Source: Kushneria avicenniae (GTDB taxonomy: Bacteria > Pseudomonadota > Gammaproteobacteria > Pseudomonadales > Halomonadaceae). Taken from it: DNA of 64,000 bases. Below, in pieces: positions 32,283 through 42,742 of the stretch. The translations under genes and the position numbers were made by a program. The stretch is taken from assembly GCF_900112585.1 (NCBI RefSeq), contig NZ_FOLY01000002.1:186001-250000 (forward strand). Direction: 5' to 3'. The notes below the pieces were generated by a model. It saw nothing but the letters and a program-made list of their open reading frames with translations. It had not been told where the DNA came from and searched no databases. Each line of letters starts with the position of its first letter. Within the stretch, counting starts at the first letter, position 1.

Positions 32283-33323
32283 ATGACAAGATATTCAAGC
32301 CAAAGCTACACACTTGCCGATCTTGCCCGGCGTCTGGGCGCCACCCTGCACGGGGAGGGCGCCATCAGCGTTGACGGGCTGTCGACGCTGCAGGACGCCG
32401 GTGCCACGGACATCGCCTTTCTGGCCAATCATGCCTATCTGAAGGATCTGGCCAGCACGCGTGCCGCCGCGGTCATGCTGCATCCGGATCTGGTGTCACA
32501 GTGTCCCGTGCCGGCACTGGCCATCGATAATCCCTATCTGGGCTATGCGCACCTTTCCCGCTGTTTTGCGCCCATTCTGCCGAGTCAGAGTGGCGGCATT
32601 CATCCCACGGCTGTCATCGATGACAGTGCTCGACTGGGCAGTGACGTTACGGTGGCCGCCCATGCGGTCATCGGTGCCGGCGTCACGCTGGCCGATCGGG
32701 TAACGGTGGGTGCCAACAGCGTGATCGGCGATTACTGCACGATCGGTGAGAACAGCCTGGTCCATCCGGGTGTGACGATCTATCACGGCATCGTGATCGG
32801 TTCACGCGTTATCATTCATGGTGGTGCCGTCATCGGCGGTGATGGTTTTGGCTTTGCCCACGATGGCAGTCGCTGGCACAAGATCGAACAGCTTGGCGGT
32901 GTGATCATCGGCGATGACGTGGAAGTGGGCAGCTGCACCAGTATTGATCGCGGCGCGCTCGACGACACGATTATCGGTGATGACGTCAAAATCGACTCTC
33001 AGGTCCAGATTGCCCACAACGTCCACATTGGCGATCACAGCGCCCTGGCCGGCTGTGTCGGTATTGCCGGTTCCACTCATGTGGGTCGTCACTGTCAGCT
33101 CGGCGGCGGTGTGGGGCTTGCCGGCCACCTGACACTCTGCGATGGCGTGAATGTCACCGGCATGAGTCTTGTCACCAACTCCATCGAGGAGCCCGGGATC
33201 TACTCCTCCGGGACCGGTTCGATGCCCAATGCGCTATGGCGTAAAAACGCCGTGCGATTCAAACAGCTTGATCAACTGGCCAGAAGAATCACCCGTCTGG
33301 AACGCCACAGCGAGGGTGAATAG
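32283..33323 (+). CDS. lpxD: UDP-3-O-acylglucosamine N-acyltransferase
   Basis: Adds the second 3-hydroxyacyl chain to UDP-glucosamine in lipid A synthesis. 346 residues. The N-terminal uridine-binding domain (LADLARRLGATLHGEG, IAFLANHAYLKDL) precedes a left-handed beta-helix of hexapeptide repeats (about 110-310). The catalytic histidine region reads VQIAHNVHIGDHSALAG. It starts 22 bases after skp and leads the lpxD-fabZ-lpxA-lpxB set. Confidence 0.97.
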   Translation: MTRYSSQSYTLADLARRLGATLHGEGAISVDGLSTLQDAGATDIAFLANHAYLKDLASTRAAAVMLHPDLVSQCPVPALAIDNPYLGYAHLSRCFAPILPSQSGGIHPTAVIDDSARLGSDVTVAAHAVIGAGVTLADRVTVGANSVIGDYCTIGENSLVHPGVTIYHGIVIGSRVIIHGGAVIGGDGFGFAHDGSRWHKIEQLGGVIIGDDVEVGSCTSIDRGALDDTIIGDDVKIDSQVQIAHNVHIGDHSALAGCVGIAGSTHVGRHCQLGGGVGLAGHLTLCDGVNVTGMSLVTNSIEEPGIYSSGTGSMPNALWRKNAVRFKQLDQLARRITRLERHSEGE

Positions 33324-33409
33324 GCGCCCCGGGTTGCTGGTGCAACTGGTTTTCCACTGTTGCTGCGGCAGCAAACATCATGATGGCTGGCCACGTGCCC
33401 GCCAGTTAC

Positions 33410-33435
33410 ATGCCTGCCGGTTCGGCAGGCATTTC
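33410..33435 (+). terminator. Hairpin between lpxD and fabZ, possible weak terminator
   Basis: ATGCCTGCC pairs with GGCAGGCAT around a GGTTC loop, followed by an interrupted T run (TTTCGTT). It ends 24 bases before the fabZ start, so it may act as an attenuator or mRNA stabiliser rather than a full stop. Confidence 0.5.
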
Positions 33436-33458
33436 GTTATGTCAGAGGTTGTGAGCCC

Positions 33459-33902
33459 ATGGTCATGGATATCAACGAGATCCAGGAATACCTTCCCCAT
33501 CGCTACCCGTTTCTGCTCGTGGACCGCGTCACTGCGCTGGAGCTGGGTGAGTGCATTACGGCGTACAAGAACGTCAGCTACAACGAGCCCTTCTTTCAGG
33601 GGCATTTTCCGGGTCATCCCATCATGCCGGGCGTTCTGATCATCGAGGCGCTGGCACAGGCGGCAGGTATTCTCGGCTTCAAGACCGTCGACAAGCGTCC
33701 GGCCGATGGCTACATCTACTACTATGTCGGCAGCGATAACGTTCGCCTCAAGCGACCGGTTTTCCCGGGCGATCAGCTGACGCTGGAAGCGCGTATGCTC
33801 AAGGCGCGCCGCGGCATCTGGAAATTTTCCTGCCGTGCGCATGTTGAAGGCGAGGTCGTCTGTGAAGCCGACATCATCTGTGCCGAGAGGAAAGTCTCTT
33901 GA
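33459..33902 (+). CDS. fabZ: 3-hydroxyacyl-[acyl-carrier-protein] dehydratase FabZ
   Basis: Dehydrates 3-hydroxyacyl-ACP in fatty-acid elongation; competes with LpxA/LpxD for hydroxyacyl-ACP. 147 residues, hotdog fold. The motif [13 protein letters not shown] and the active-site block [20 protein letters not shown] contain the catalytic His and Glu. ATG at 33459 has AGAGG ten bases upstream; a second in-frame ATG at 33465 is the alternative. It overlaps lpxA by 4 bases. Confidence 0.97.
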   Translation: MVMDINEIQEYLPHRYPFLLVDRVTALELGECITAYKNVSYNEPFFQGHFPGHPIMPGVLIIEALAQAAGILGFKTVDKRPADGYIYYYVGSDNVRLKRPVFPGDQLTLEARMLKARRGIWKFSCRAHVEGEVVCEADIICAERKVS

Positions 33903-34669
33903 TCCATCCATCTGCCATCATCGATCCTGCCGCGAGTCTGGCGGATGATGTCGAGGTCGGCCCATTCAGCGTGATCGGTGCCGATGTCGAGATCGGAGCC
34001 GGAAGTGTTATCGGGCCGCATGTGGTGGTCAGAGGGCCCACCAAGATGGGGCGCAACAACCGCGTCTATCAGTTCGCGACCATCGGTGAAGACTGCCAGG
34101 ACAAGAAGTACAAGGGTGAGCGGACTTATCTCGAGATCGGTGACAACAACATCTTTCGCGAAGGCGTCACCATTCATCGCGGTACCGTTCAGGATCAGGG
34201 GATTACCCGTATCGGCAGCGGCGGTCTGTTCATGGCTTATGCCCATGTCGCACATGACTGCGTTCTCGGGGATAACGTGATTCTGGCCAATCAGGCCACG
34301 CTTGGCGGCCATGTTCACATCGGTAACAACGTGATTCTCGGTGGTCTGTCGGCCGTGCATCAGTTCTGTCATGTGGGCACCTACGCCATGTGTGGCGGTG
34401 GCTCCATCATCACCAAGGACATTGCAGCGTTTGTGATGGTGACCGGCAATCCGGCGACCACGCACGGGCTCAATGCCGAGGGCATCAAGCGTCGTGGCTT
34501 TGAAAGCGATGTCGTCAGCGAACTACGTCGTGCTTACAAGCTGGTGTTTCGTAGCCAGCAGACGCTGGCTCAGGCGCTTGAAACCCTGGAACAGCAGGAC
34601 AACCGCAGTGCCTGGCTCGACGTCTTTATCGATTCATTGAAAACGTCATCGCGCGGCCTGACGCGCTGA
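33899..34669 (+). CDS. lpxA: UDP-N-acetylglucosamine acyltransferase
   Basis: First committed enzyme of lipid A synthesis. 256 residues. The start codon is TTG (33899), overlapping the fabZ stop in TTGA. It is supported by the family N-terminus [14 protein letters not shown] and by GAGAGGA just upstream. The left-handed beta-helix is followed by a C-terminal helical domain. The catalytic histidine region is [17 protein letters not shown]. The rare start and overlap suggest translation coupled to fabZ. Confidence 0.96.
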   Translation: MIHPSAIIDPAASLADDVEVGPFSVIGADVEIGAGSVIGPHVVVRGPTKMGRNNRVYQFATIGEDCQDKKYKGERTYLEIGDNNIFREGVTIHRGTVQDQGITRIGSGGLFMAYAHVAHDCVLGDNVILANQATLGGHVHIGNNVILGGLSAVHQFCHVGTYAMCGGGSIITKDIAAFVMVTGNPATTHGLNAEGIKRRGFESDVVSELRRAYKLVFRSQQTLAQALETLEQQDNRSAWLDVFIDSLKTSSRGLTR

Positions 34670-34700
34670 TGGCGACAGCTGCTCCTCGGAGAGGATCACG

Positions 34701-35855
34701 ATGCGCGTTTTTCTGGTAGCCGGTGAGCTCTCGGGCGATATCCTGGGGGCGACACTGATGCGAGAGCTCAAGCGTCGTCATGGTGATATCAGTTTCCGGG
34801 GCATCGGCGGTCCCCGGATGATCGAGGAGGGGCTCGATAGTCTCTATCCGCTGGAAACACTCTCCATCATGGGGCTGGTCGAGGTGTTGAAACACCTGCC
34901 CCGGCTGGTCGGCGTGCGTCGTCATCTGCGTCGTGAGGCACTGGACTGGCGGGCCGACATCATGATCGGCATCGATGCCCCGGATTTTAATCTGGGGCTG
35001 GAAGCACAACTACGAGCCCGGGGCATGACCACCGCGCATTATGTCAGTCCTTCGGTCTGGGCCTGGCGTCAGGGGCGGGTCAAAAAGATCCGTCGCGCCG
35101 TCGACATGATGCTGACCTTTCTGCCCTTCGAGGCCGAATTCTACGAGCGTCACGACGTTCCGGTGCAGTTTGTGGGGCATCCGCTGGCCGAAGAGCTACC
35201 ACTTGACGATGACCGCCACCAGGCGCGACAGGCGCTGGGCCTTGATGAGCATGCCCGCGTGCTGGCCGTTCTGCCCGGTTCGCGCGGCAGTGAAATCGGC
35301 TTCATGACGCCCGTGTTTCTGAAAGCGATACGGCTTTTGAGACAGCGCCTGCCCGAGCTCGAGGTGGTCATTCCCGCCGCCACGCCTGCACGTCGCGATG
35401 AGCTGCTGGCACATGGCGTGGTAGAGCAGGGCGTCAGAGTGGTGGACGGGCGCGCCTGGGAGGTCATGACAGCTTCCGATGCGGTGCTGCTGACCTCTGG
35501 CACCTCGGCGCTGGAGGCCATGCTCTGTCACCGCCCGATGGTCGTGGCCTATCGTATGGCGCCCGTGACCTGGCAGATTGCCCGGCGCATGGTGAAAACA
35601 CACTGGATTTCGCTGCCCAATCTGATCGCTCAGGAGCGCCTGGTGCCCGAGCTGATTCAGGATGATGTCACCGATGAAGCCATTGCCGCGGCGCTGACCC
35701 CCATGCTGGACAACGATGCTCACGCCCGTGCGTTGACCGAGCGATTTATCGACATGCACCGAACGCTTCAGCGCGGTGCCAGCGCCCGCGCTGCCGGGGC
35801 CATCATGGAACTGATGGCCCGGCCCAACCGAGACAGCAGCGCTACAGACTCATGA
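34701..35855 (+). CDS. lpxB: Lipid-A-disaccharide synthase
   Basis: GT19 glycosyltransferase that joins lipid X and UDP-diacylglucosamine to make the lipid A disaccharide; membrane-associated. 384 residues. Diagnostic runs: [12 protein letters not shown] at the N-terminus, [22 protein letters not shown], and LPGSRGSEI in the C-terminal domain. It overlaps rnhB by 4 bases (ATGA), as in E. coli where lpxB is also followed by rnhB. Confidence 0.97.
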   Translation: MRVFLVAGELSGDILGATLMRELKRRHGDISFRGIGGPRMIEEGLDSLYPLETLSIMGLVEVLKHLPRLVGVRRHLRREALDWRADIMIGIDAPDFNLGLEAQLRARGMTTAHYVSPSVWAWRQGRVKKIRRAVDMMLTFLPFEAEFYERHDVPVQFVGHPLAEELPLDDDRHQARQALGLDEHARVLAVLPGSRGSEIGFMTPVFLKAIRLLRQRLPELEVVIPAATPARRDELLAHGVVEQGVRVVDGRAWEVMTASDAVLLTSGTSALEAMLCHRPMVVAYRMAPVTWQIARRMVKTHWISLPNLIAQERLVPELIQDDVTDEAIAAALTPMLDNDAHARALTERFIDMHRTLQRGASARAAGAIMELMARPNRDSSATDS

Positions 35856-36484
35856 ACTTTATTCCCGAAATTACCACTCAGGGCCCGGAGCATCCGCCGC
35901 TGGTCATTCATTATGACGGCTGGCGACTGGCTGGCGTTGATGAGGTCGGCCGCGGTCCTCTGATCGGCTCTGTCGTCGCCTGTGCCGTCATGCTTGACCC
36001 TGGCCGCCCCATCAAGGGGCTGATGGATTCAAAAAAGCTCACCCCTGCACGACGTGAGGCTCTGGCCGCCCGAATTCGCGAGCAGGCGCTGGCCGTTTCA
36101 CTGGGCGAGGCAACGCCCGGCGAGATTGATACGCTCAATATTCATCACGCCACGCATCTGGCCATGCGCCGTGCCATCGACGGTCTATCGGTGACGCCGG
36201 AATATCTGCTGGTCGATGGCAACCGGATGCCGGGGCACTCGATTCCCGGTCAGGCCATCGTCAAGGGCGATGGCCGGGTATCGGCCATCGCTGCGGCTTC
36301 GATCGTGGCCAAGGTCGCCCGCGATGCCCAGATGCAGGCCCTTGATGCGCGACATCCCGGATATGGCCTGGCCGCCCACAAGGGGTATCCGACAAAAGCG
36401 CATCTGGAAGCGCTCGAGCGCCTCGGGCCGCTTCCCGAACATCGCCGTTCCTTTCGCCCCGTCAGGGCGCTCTTGCAGGGCTGA
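35852..36484 (+). CDS. rnhB: Ribonuclease HII
   Basis: Cuts RNA in RNA-DNA hybrids and starts removal of misincorporated ribonucleotides. 210 residues. The catalytic acidic residues lie in [11 protein letters not shown] (Asp-Glu), LVDGNRMPG and the later [13 protein letters not shown]. The C-terminus has [13 protein letters not shown]. Its start overlaps the end of lpxB. dnaE follows after 142 bases. Confidence 0.96.
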   Translation: MNFIPEITTQGPEHPPLVIHYDGWRLAGVDEVGRGPLIGSVVACAVMLDPGRPIKGLMDSKKLTPARREALAARIREQALAVSLGEATPGEIDTLNIHHATHLAMRRAIDGLSVTPEYLLVDGNRMPGHSIPGQAIVKGDGRVSAIAAASIVAKVARDAQMQALDARHPGYGLAAHKGYPTKAHLEALERLGPLPEHRRSFRPVRALLQG

Positions 36485-36626
36485 CCGCGCTGTCAAACGC
36501 CTGTTTCCTCTCTTTGGCCTACTGGCCTGGCAGCGGTGTTCATCGGTACCATGGCCTGACCTGTCCGGTGTTCCCCGATGCCATTCGTTGACTGATGTCA
36601 TTCGTTGATCATAGCGAGCTGCTTCC

Positions 36627-39600
36627 ATGACCACGCCCTTTGTACATTTGCGACTGCACAGTGAATATTCGCTGACCGACGGGCTGATTCGGCTCAAGGC
36701 GCTGACGCAGAAGGCGGCCGAGATCGGCCAGCCGGCGCTGGCCATCACCGATGAAACCAACCTGTTCGGTTTGGTCAAGGCCTACAAGCAGGCGCAGGGC
36801 GCCGGGCTCAAGCCGATCGTGGGGACCGATGTCTGGCTGTATAACGCTCAGGACGCGGCGCATCCCTATCGACTGACCCTGCTGGCCATGAATCAGACCG
36901 GCTATCGCAACCTGACCGAGCTGATCTCGCGCGCCTGGCAGCACGGCCAGCAGCAGGGACGCGCCTATTTGCACAAGGAGTGGGTGCTCGAGCAGAGCGA
37001 CGGGCTGATCGCACTCTCCGGGGCGCGGGAAGGCGAGATCGGCCGCTATCTGCTCCACGGCCACGCCGAGACTGCCCGCGAGCTTTTGAGCGAGTGGCAG
37101 CGTTTCTTCCCGGACCGCTTCTATCTGGAGCTTCAGCGTACCGCGCGTGAAAACGACGAGGAGTGCCTGCACCTCTCGGTTCAGCTCGCCATGGAGACCG
37201 GCACACCGGTAGTGGCGACCAACGACGTGCGCTTTCTGTCGCGCGAAGAGTACTGGGCGCACGAGACCCGGGTGTCCATCGCCGAAGGCAAGGCGCTGGA
37301 CGATCCGCGTCGCGAAACGCGCTACACTGAAGAGCAGTATTTCAAGACGCCCGAGGAGATGGCAGAGCTTTTCGCCGACATTCCCGAAGCGCTGGAAAAC
37401 AGCGTCCAGATCGCGGCGCGCTGTAGTGTCGAGATGCGACTGGGTGAGATCTTTCTGCCCGAGTATCCGGTGCCGGAAGGTCAGACAATGGAAGCGTTCT
37501 TCTGCGAGCTTTCCCATGACGGTCTGAGCCGGCGTCTGGATCTGCTCTTTGGCGGCGAGCGACCCATCTATCCGGGGCGCTCGCGTGAGGAGCATGAACC
37601 CGAATATCGCAAGCGACTGGATTTCGAGCTCAACATCATCAATCAGATGGGCTTTCCCGGCTACTTCCTGATCGTGATGGACTTCATCCGCTGGGCCAAG
37701 CAGAACGACGTGCCGGTCGGCCCGGGACGTGGCTCCGGTGCCGGTTCGCTGGTCGCCTACGCGCTCGAGATTACCGACCTTGATCCGCTCGAATACGACC
37801 TGCTGTTCGAGCGTTTTCTCAATCCCGAACGTGTCTCGATGCCCGACTTTGACGTCGATTTCTGCATGGAAAAGCGCGATCGGGTCATCGACTACGTGGC
37901 CGACCGTTACGGCCGCGACGCTGTATCGCAGATCGTCACCTTCGGCACCATGGCCGCCAAGGCCGTGGTGCGTGACGTCGCCCGCGCTCAGGGCAAGCCC
38001 TACTCGCTGGGCGACAAGCTCTCAAAGCTCATCCCTTTTGAAGTAGGCATGACGCTTGGCAAGGCGCACGATCAGGAAAGCGCACTGCGCGAATTTCTGG
38101 GCGTCGATGAGGATGCCCAGGAGATCTGGGAGATGGCGCTCAAGCTCGAAGGCATTACCCGCGGTACCGGCAAGCATGCCGGCGGCGTGGTCATCGCCCC
38201 GACCAGTCTGACCGATTTCTCGCCGCTGCTGTGCGACGAGGACGGCAGCGGTTTGATGGTGCAGTACGACAAGAACGATATCGAAGAAGCCGGGCTGGTC
38301 AAGTTCGACTTCCTGGGGCTTCGTACGCTGACCATCATCGACTGGGCGCTCGAGATGGTCGACGAAGTACGGGGCCGTGAAGGCAAGGGCGCGCTCGACA
38401 TCGCCACTATTCCGCTGGACGACCGGCCGACCTTCGACATGCTCAAGAAGGCTGAGACCACGGCGGTGTTTCAGCTGGAATCCCGTGGCATGAAGGAGCT
38501 GATCAAGCGTCTCCAGCCCGATTCGCTTGAAGACATGATCGCCCTGGTAGCGCTGTTTCGCCCGGGTCCGCTGCAGTCCGGCATGGTGGATGACTTCATC
38601 AACCGCAAGCACGGTCGGGCCGAGCTTGCCTATCCGCATCCCGATTATCAGCACGAGTGGCTCAAGAGCGTGCTGGAGCCCACCTACGGCATTATCCTCT
38701 ATCAGGAGCAGGTAATGCAGATTGCCCAGGTGCTGGCCGGCTACAGTCTCGGTCAGGCAGACATGCTGCGCCGCGCCATGGGCAAGAAAAAGCCTGAAGA
38801 GATGGCCAAGCAGCGTGCAGGCTTTCTGGAGGGGTGTGCGCAAAACGGTATCGACGCCGACCTGGCCGGTAACCTGTTTGATCTGGTGGAAAAATTCGCC
38901 GGCTACGGCTTTAACAAGTCGCACTCGGCCGCCTACGGTCTGGTCTCCTATCAGACGGCCTGGCTCAAGGCGCACTATCCGGCGCCCTTCATGGCGGCGG
39001 TGCTCTCTACCGAGATGGACAACCTCGACAAGGTGGTGCCGCTGATCGAGGAGTGTCGCCGCATGGGGCTGAGCGTCACGCCGCCGGACGTCAACATCGG
39101 CAGCTACCGCTTCAGCGTCAACGAGCAGGGTGAGGTGGTCTACGGGCTCGGTGCAATTCGCGGCGTGGGCGAAGGCCCGATCGGTGCCATCGTCGAGGCG
39201 CGTGATGAGGGTGGTCCGTTTCAGGACCTGTTCGACTTCTGTCGTCGTATCGATGGCAAGCGCATGAACAAGCGCACGCTGGAGGCACTGATCCGCTCCG
39301 GCGCGCTGGATCATCTGGGGCCGTCGCGGGCGGTGCTGTTCTCGGCGCTGGAAGACGCGCTGCGGGCGGCGTCACAGAGTCAGAACAACGCCAGCATCGG
39401 CATGATGGACATGTTCGGCGAGGCCTTTATCGGCGAAGAAGCCGGCGGCAGCGATGTCTACAGCGATCATCGCGGCGCGCGCAACTGGAGCGACCGGGAC
39501 CGCCTGGCCGGTGAAAAGGACACGCTGGGGCTCTATCTGACCGGCCACCCGATCGACGAGTACGAGGCCGAGCTCAAGCGCTTCGTTTCCACCCGGATCG

Positions 39601-40136
39601 TCGATCTCAAGCCCTCGCGGGAACCCCAGCGTGTGGCCGGATTGATCGTGGCCATGCGTACCATGAAATCCAAACGCGGTGATACCATTGCCTTTGTCAC
39701 TCTGGATGATCGCACCAGCCGTATCGAGGCGTCGCTGTTCGGCGAGCTTTACGATCAGGTTCGCCAGCATCTGGCCGCTGACCGGGTCGTGATTCTGGAA
39801 GGCGAGGTGAGTCTGGATGACTATTCCGGCGGCCTGCGTCTGCGCGCGAAGGAAGTCACGCCGATGGTCGAGGCACGCGAGCGCTTTGGCGAGGCGCTCG
39901 AGATCAGCATCGATGCCGAGCGCATCAACGGCCGCTTCAGCCGTACGCTCATGGATCGGCTGACACCCCATCTGAGTCAGGAAGGGCTGCCGATCCGTCT
40001 CAACTATCGCAACAGCCACGCCGGCGGCTGTCTCGAATTCGATCCGCAGTGGCGGGTGTCGCCCTGCGATGAGCTGATCACGGGGCTTCAGGAGGGCGTC
40101 GAGGGCCATCCCGAGGTCAGGCTCTGCTACCGTTAA
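36627..40136 (+). CDS. dnaE: DNA polymerase III alpha subunit
   Basis: Catalytic subunit of the replicative polymerase. 1169 residues, full length. The N-terminal PHP domain begins FVHLRLHSEYSLTDG. The palm has PDFDVDF with Asp407 and Asp409, matching Asp401/403 of E. coli. Further motifs are GRGSGAGSLVAYAL and FNKSHSAAYGLVSYQTAWLK. Helix-hairpin-helix, OB-fold (about 985-1060) and C-terminal tau-binding regions follow. No lesion seen. Confidence 0.98.
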   Translation: MTTPFVHLRLHSEYSLTDGLIRLKALTQKAAEIGQPALAITDETNLFGLVKAYKQAQGAGLKPIVGTDVWLYNAQDAAHPYRLTLLAMNQTGYRNLTELISRAWQHGQQQGRAYLHKEWVLEQSDGLIALSGAREGEIGRYLLHGHAETARELLSEWQRFFPDRFYLELQRTARENDEECLHLSVQLAMETGTPVVATNDVRFLSREEYWAHETRVSIAEGKALDDPRRETRYTEEQYFKTPEEMAELFADIPEALENSVQIAARCSVEMRLGEIFLPEYPVPEGQTMEAFFCELSHDGLSRRLDLLFGGERPIYPGRSREEHEPEYRKRLDFELNIINQMGFPGYFLIVMDFIRWAKQNDVPVGPGRGSGAGSLVAYALEITDLDPLEYDLLFERFLNPERVSMPDFDVDFCMEKRDRVIDYVADRYGRDAVSQIVTFGTMAAKAVVRDVARAQGKPYSLGDKLSKLIPFEVGMTLGKAHDQESALREFLGVDEDAQEIWEMALKLEGITRGTGKHAGGVVIAPTSLTDFSPLLCDEDGSGLMVQYDKNDIEEAGLVKFDFLGLRTLTIIDWALEMVDEVRGREGKGALDIATIPLDDRPTFDMLKKAETTAVFQLESRGMKELIKRLQPDSLEDMIALVALFRPGPLQSGMVDDFINRKHGRAELAYPHPDYQHEWLKSVLEPTYGIILYQEQVMQIAQVLAGYSLGQADMLRRAMGKKKPEEMAKQRAGFLEGCAQNGIDADLAGNLFDLVEKFAGYGFNKSHSAAYGLVSYQTAWLKAHYPAPFMAAVLSTEMDNLDKVVPLIEECRRMGLSVTPPDVNIGSYRFSVNEQGEVVYGLGAIRGVGEGPIGAIVEARDEGGPFQDLFDFCRRIDGKRMNKRTLEALIRSGALDHLGPSRAVLFSALEDALRAASQSQNNASIGMMDMFGEAFIGEEAGGSDVYSDHRGARNWSDRDRLAGEKDTLGLYLTGHPIDEYEAELKRFVSTRIVDLKPSREPQRVAGLIVAMRTMKSKRGDTIAFVTLDDRTSRIEASLFGELYDQVRQHLAADRVVILEGEVSLDDYSGGLRLRAKEVTPMVEARERFGEALEISIDAERINGRFSRTLMDRLTPHLSQEGLPIRLNYRNSHAGGCLEFDPQWRVSPCDELITGLQEGVEGHPEVRLCYR

Positions 40137-40323
40137 GGGAAGTGATCGATGAGCAGACGACATCGCCGGTCAATGGATGTCGTCTCAAGGTTGCACCCAA
40201 CGCCCACAATGGGATAATGGCCCACCGATTCACCGACGCCGTGCGCTGCCTGTCTGTGCTGCGACGGTCCAGGCCGATACTGTCGTGCACGCCCTGCGCT
40301 GCTCGCGTTGATGAAAGAGCTTT

Positions 40324-41289
40324 GTGACGACCCCTATGAATCCGAATTATCTCGACTTTGAACAGCCGATTGCCGAACTGCAGGCCAAGATCGAAGAACT
40401 GCGTCTGGTGGGCAACGACAGCAAGATCAATATCAGCGACGAGATCGCCAAGCTTGAGGACAAGAGCCGCAAGCTGACCGAACAGATCTTTCGCGATCTG
40501 ACCTCGTGGCAGGTGTCCCAGCTGTCCCGTCATCCTCAGCGGCCCTATACGCTGGACTATCTTGACGAAATCTTTACCGAATTCGATGAGCTTCACGGTG
40601 ATCGAAGCTTTGCCGATGATGCCGCTCTGGTCGGCGGTGTGGCGCGGCTGGATGATCGCCCGGTCATGGTCATCGGCCATCAGAAGGGCCGCACGGTCAA
40701 GGACAAGGTGCGCCGCAATTTCGGCATGCCGCGTCCGGAAGGCTATCGCAAGGCCTGCCGGTTGATGGAGATGGCCGAGCGTTTTCATATGCCGATTCTG
40801 ACCTTTATCGATACGCCCGGCGCTTATCCGGGCATCGATGCCGAGGAGCGGGGCCAGAGCGAAGCCATTGCCCGCAACCTGGCGGTCATGTCGCGTCTGA
40901 AAACCCCCATCATCTCGACGGTGATCGGTGAGGGTGGCTCCGGTGGCGCGCTGGCGATCGGCGTATGCGACTCGCTCGCCATGCTGCAGTTCTCCACCTA
41001 TTCGGTGATCTCGCCGGAAGGGTGCGCCTCGATTCTGTGGAAGAGCGCTGATCGCGCCTCGGACGCCGCCCAGGCCATGGGCATCACGGCGACCCGTCTC
41101 AAGGAACTTGGGTTCGTGGATGAGCTGATCGAGGAGCCGCTGGGCGGCGCGCATCGCCATGTCTCCGACATGGGCCGTCGTCTCAAGACCTCGCTTTTGC
41201 AACAGCTGGATGTCCTGCAGGCCATGGACACCCAGTCGCTGCTGGAGCGCCGCTACGAGCGACTGATGAGCTACGGCGCGCTCGATTAA
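40324..41289 (+). CDS. accA: Acetyl-CoA carboxylase carboxyltransferase subunit alpha
   Basis: With AccD, transfers CO2 from biotin to acetyl-CoA, the first step of fatty-acid synthesis. 321 residues. It starts with GTG at 40324 (GTGACGACC). Diagnostic runs: [36 protein letters not shown] and [13 protein letters not shown]. It lies 187 bases after dnaE and ends at a strong terminator, closing the main plus-strand array apart from tilS. Confidence 0.97.
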   Translation: MTTPMNPNYLDFEQPIAELQAKIEELRLVGNDSKINISDEIAKLEDKSRKLTEQIFRDLTSWQVSQLSRHPQRPYTLDYLDEIFTEFDELHGDRSFADDAALVGGVARLDDRPVMVIGHQKGRTVKDKVRRNFGMPRPEGYRKACRLMEMAERFHMPILTFIDTPGAYPGIDAEERGQSEAIARNLAVMSRLKTPIISTVIGEGGSGGALAIGVCDSLAMLQFSTYSVISPEGCASILWKSADRASDAAQAMGITATRLKELGFVDELIEEPLGGAHRHVSDMGRRLKTSLLQQLDVLQAMDTQSLLERRYERLMSYGALD

Positions 41290-41313
41290 GTGCTGCTGTC
41301 ATGACGCTCTGTG

Positions 41314-41342
41314 AAACGGGAAGGCTTTGCCTTCCCGTTTTT
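41314..41342 (+). terminator. Intrinsic terminator after accA
   Basis: Perfect 12-bp stem (AAACGGGAAGGC with GCCTTCCCGTTT), TTT loop, then T residues. Confidence 0.92.
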
Positions 41343-41419
41343 GATGATAGCAACGCTCAGGGGCATCCGTGGCGGACGCACCCTGTCGGCAGCGTTGAAA
41401 CCTCGTGGAGACTTCCCCC

Positions 41420-42742
41420 ATGAGTTCATCACTTGAAGTACGTATCGAGCACGCACTGGCGGTGCTATACCAGCGCTCGGCCCCCACGACGCTCTGGGTG
41501 GCGCTCTCCGGCGGGCGTGACAGCAGCTGTCTATTACTGCTCGCCGCCCGCGCCGTGCAATCCTGCCCCGGCATTGTTTTGCGTGCCGTCCATGTTCATC
41601 ACGGGCTGCAGTCGGCCGCCGATGACTTTGTTGACACAGCGCGCCGGCTTTGCGATCAGTTGGCGGTATCGCTGCACATCGAGCGAGTCACGCCCGGGAC
41701 CCGCGATGGGCTTGAAGCCGAGGCGCGCCGCGCCCGCTACGACGTTTTCAAGGCACTGCTTACCCCCGGCGATATCCTGTGGATGGCCCATCACCGCGAG
41801 GACCAGGCCGAAACGCTGCTGTATCGCATGATGCGTGGCAGCGGCGTGCGCGGTCTTGCCGGCATGCCCCCGCGTCGGGCTCTGGGCGTTGGCTGGCTGG
41901 AAAGGCCGCTGCTTGATACCTCGCGCTGTGAGATCGATGCCTTTCTGGCCGCAGAGCGCATCCCTTGGTGTGACGACCCGACCAATGCCGATGATCTTCA
42001 GGATCGTAACTATCTGCGCCATCGGGTGATGGCGCCTCTGAGCGCTCGCTGGCCGGCGGCGGCCGAGCAGATGGCGCGCAGCGCGGACTATCTGCGCGAG
42101 GCGGATGAGCTTTTGCAGGCGCTGGCAGAGAAGGATCTGGCCGCGCTGGGCGACGTGCCCGAGCGCCTGCCGCGCGCCGCGCTGTGTACACTGAGTCGGT
42201 CCCGACAGCGACTCGTCATCAATGCCGCGCTGACGCGCCTGGGGTTGGCTCTGCCGCCACGCGGGCGGCTGGAGACGCTGCTGGATCAGCTGGCCGGTGC
42301 CGGTACTGATCGTCAGGTACAGATCGACTGGCCCGGCGGGCAGGCGCGCCTCTGGCGGGAGACGCTTTACCTGCTGATCGATAGTAAAGGAGTTGCGCCG
42401 CAGCACGCATGGTCGCTTACGTGGAATGGCAGAGCGCCGATCGACACGCCACTGGGTGCTATCCGGCATCAACTGACGCCCTTGACGGGCGGCGAGGCGG
42501 CGCTGACGCTATCGCCCAGAGTCGGCGGCGAGAAACTTGTGCGCTACGGGCAGCGACGCCTGCTCAAGAAGCTGTTGCAGGCGCAGGCCATTCCGCCCTG
42601 GGTGCGCGAAAACATCATTGTCGCCTGGCACGATGGTGCGCCCGTGGCCGTTCTGGGACCGCTGGCGCTGGCAGCCGATGGCTGGATGCTGGAAGAGAAA
42701 GGGTGCCCCGGTGCGTCAGGGCGTGTTGATCGCCAGCGATAG
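41420..42742 (+). CDS. tilS: tRNA(Ile)-lysidine synthase
   Basis: Changes the wobble C34 of the AUA-reading tRNA-Ile to lysidine, an essential decoding step. 440 residues from the ATG at 41420, with TGGAGA eight bases upstream; a GTG at 41405 is the less likely start. The PP-loop ATP motif SGGRDS spans residues 30-35. HHREDQAETLLYRMMRGSG and DPTNAD are typical. The C-terminal TilS domain ends in a PP-loop-independent tRNA-binding part. Its last 27 bases overlap the convergent ppx gene. Confidence 0.94.
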   Translation: MSSSLEVRIEHALAVLYQRSAPTTLWVALSGGRDSSCLLLLAARAVQSCPGIVLRAVHVHHGLQSAADDFVDTARRLCDQLAVSLHIERVTPGTRDGLEAEARRARYDVFKALLTPGDILWMAHHREDQAETLLYRMMRGSGVRGLAGMPPRRALGVGWLERPLLDTSRCEIDAFLAAERIPWCDDPTNADDLQDRNYLRHRVMAPLSARWPAAAEQMARSADYLREADELLQALAEKDLAALGDVPERLPRAALCTLSRSRQRLVINAALTRLGLALPPRGRLETLLDQLAGAGTDRQVQIDWPGGQARLWRETLYLLIDSKGVAPQHAWSLTWNGRAPIDTPLGAIRHQLTPLTGGEAALTLSPRVGGEKLVRYGQRRLLKKLLQAQAIPPWVRENIIVAWHDGAPVAVLGPLALAADGWMLEEKGCPGASGRVDRQR

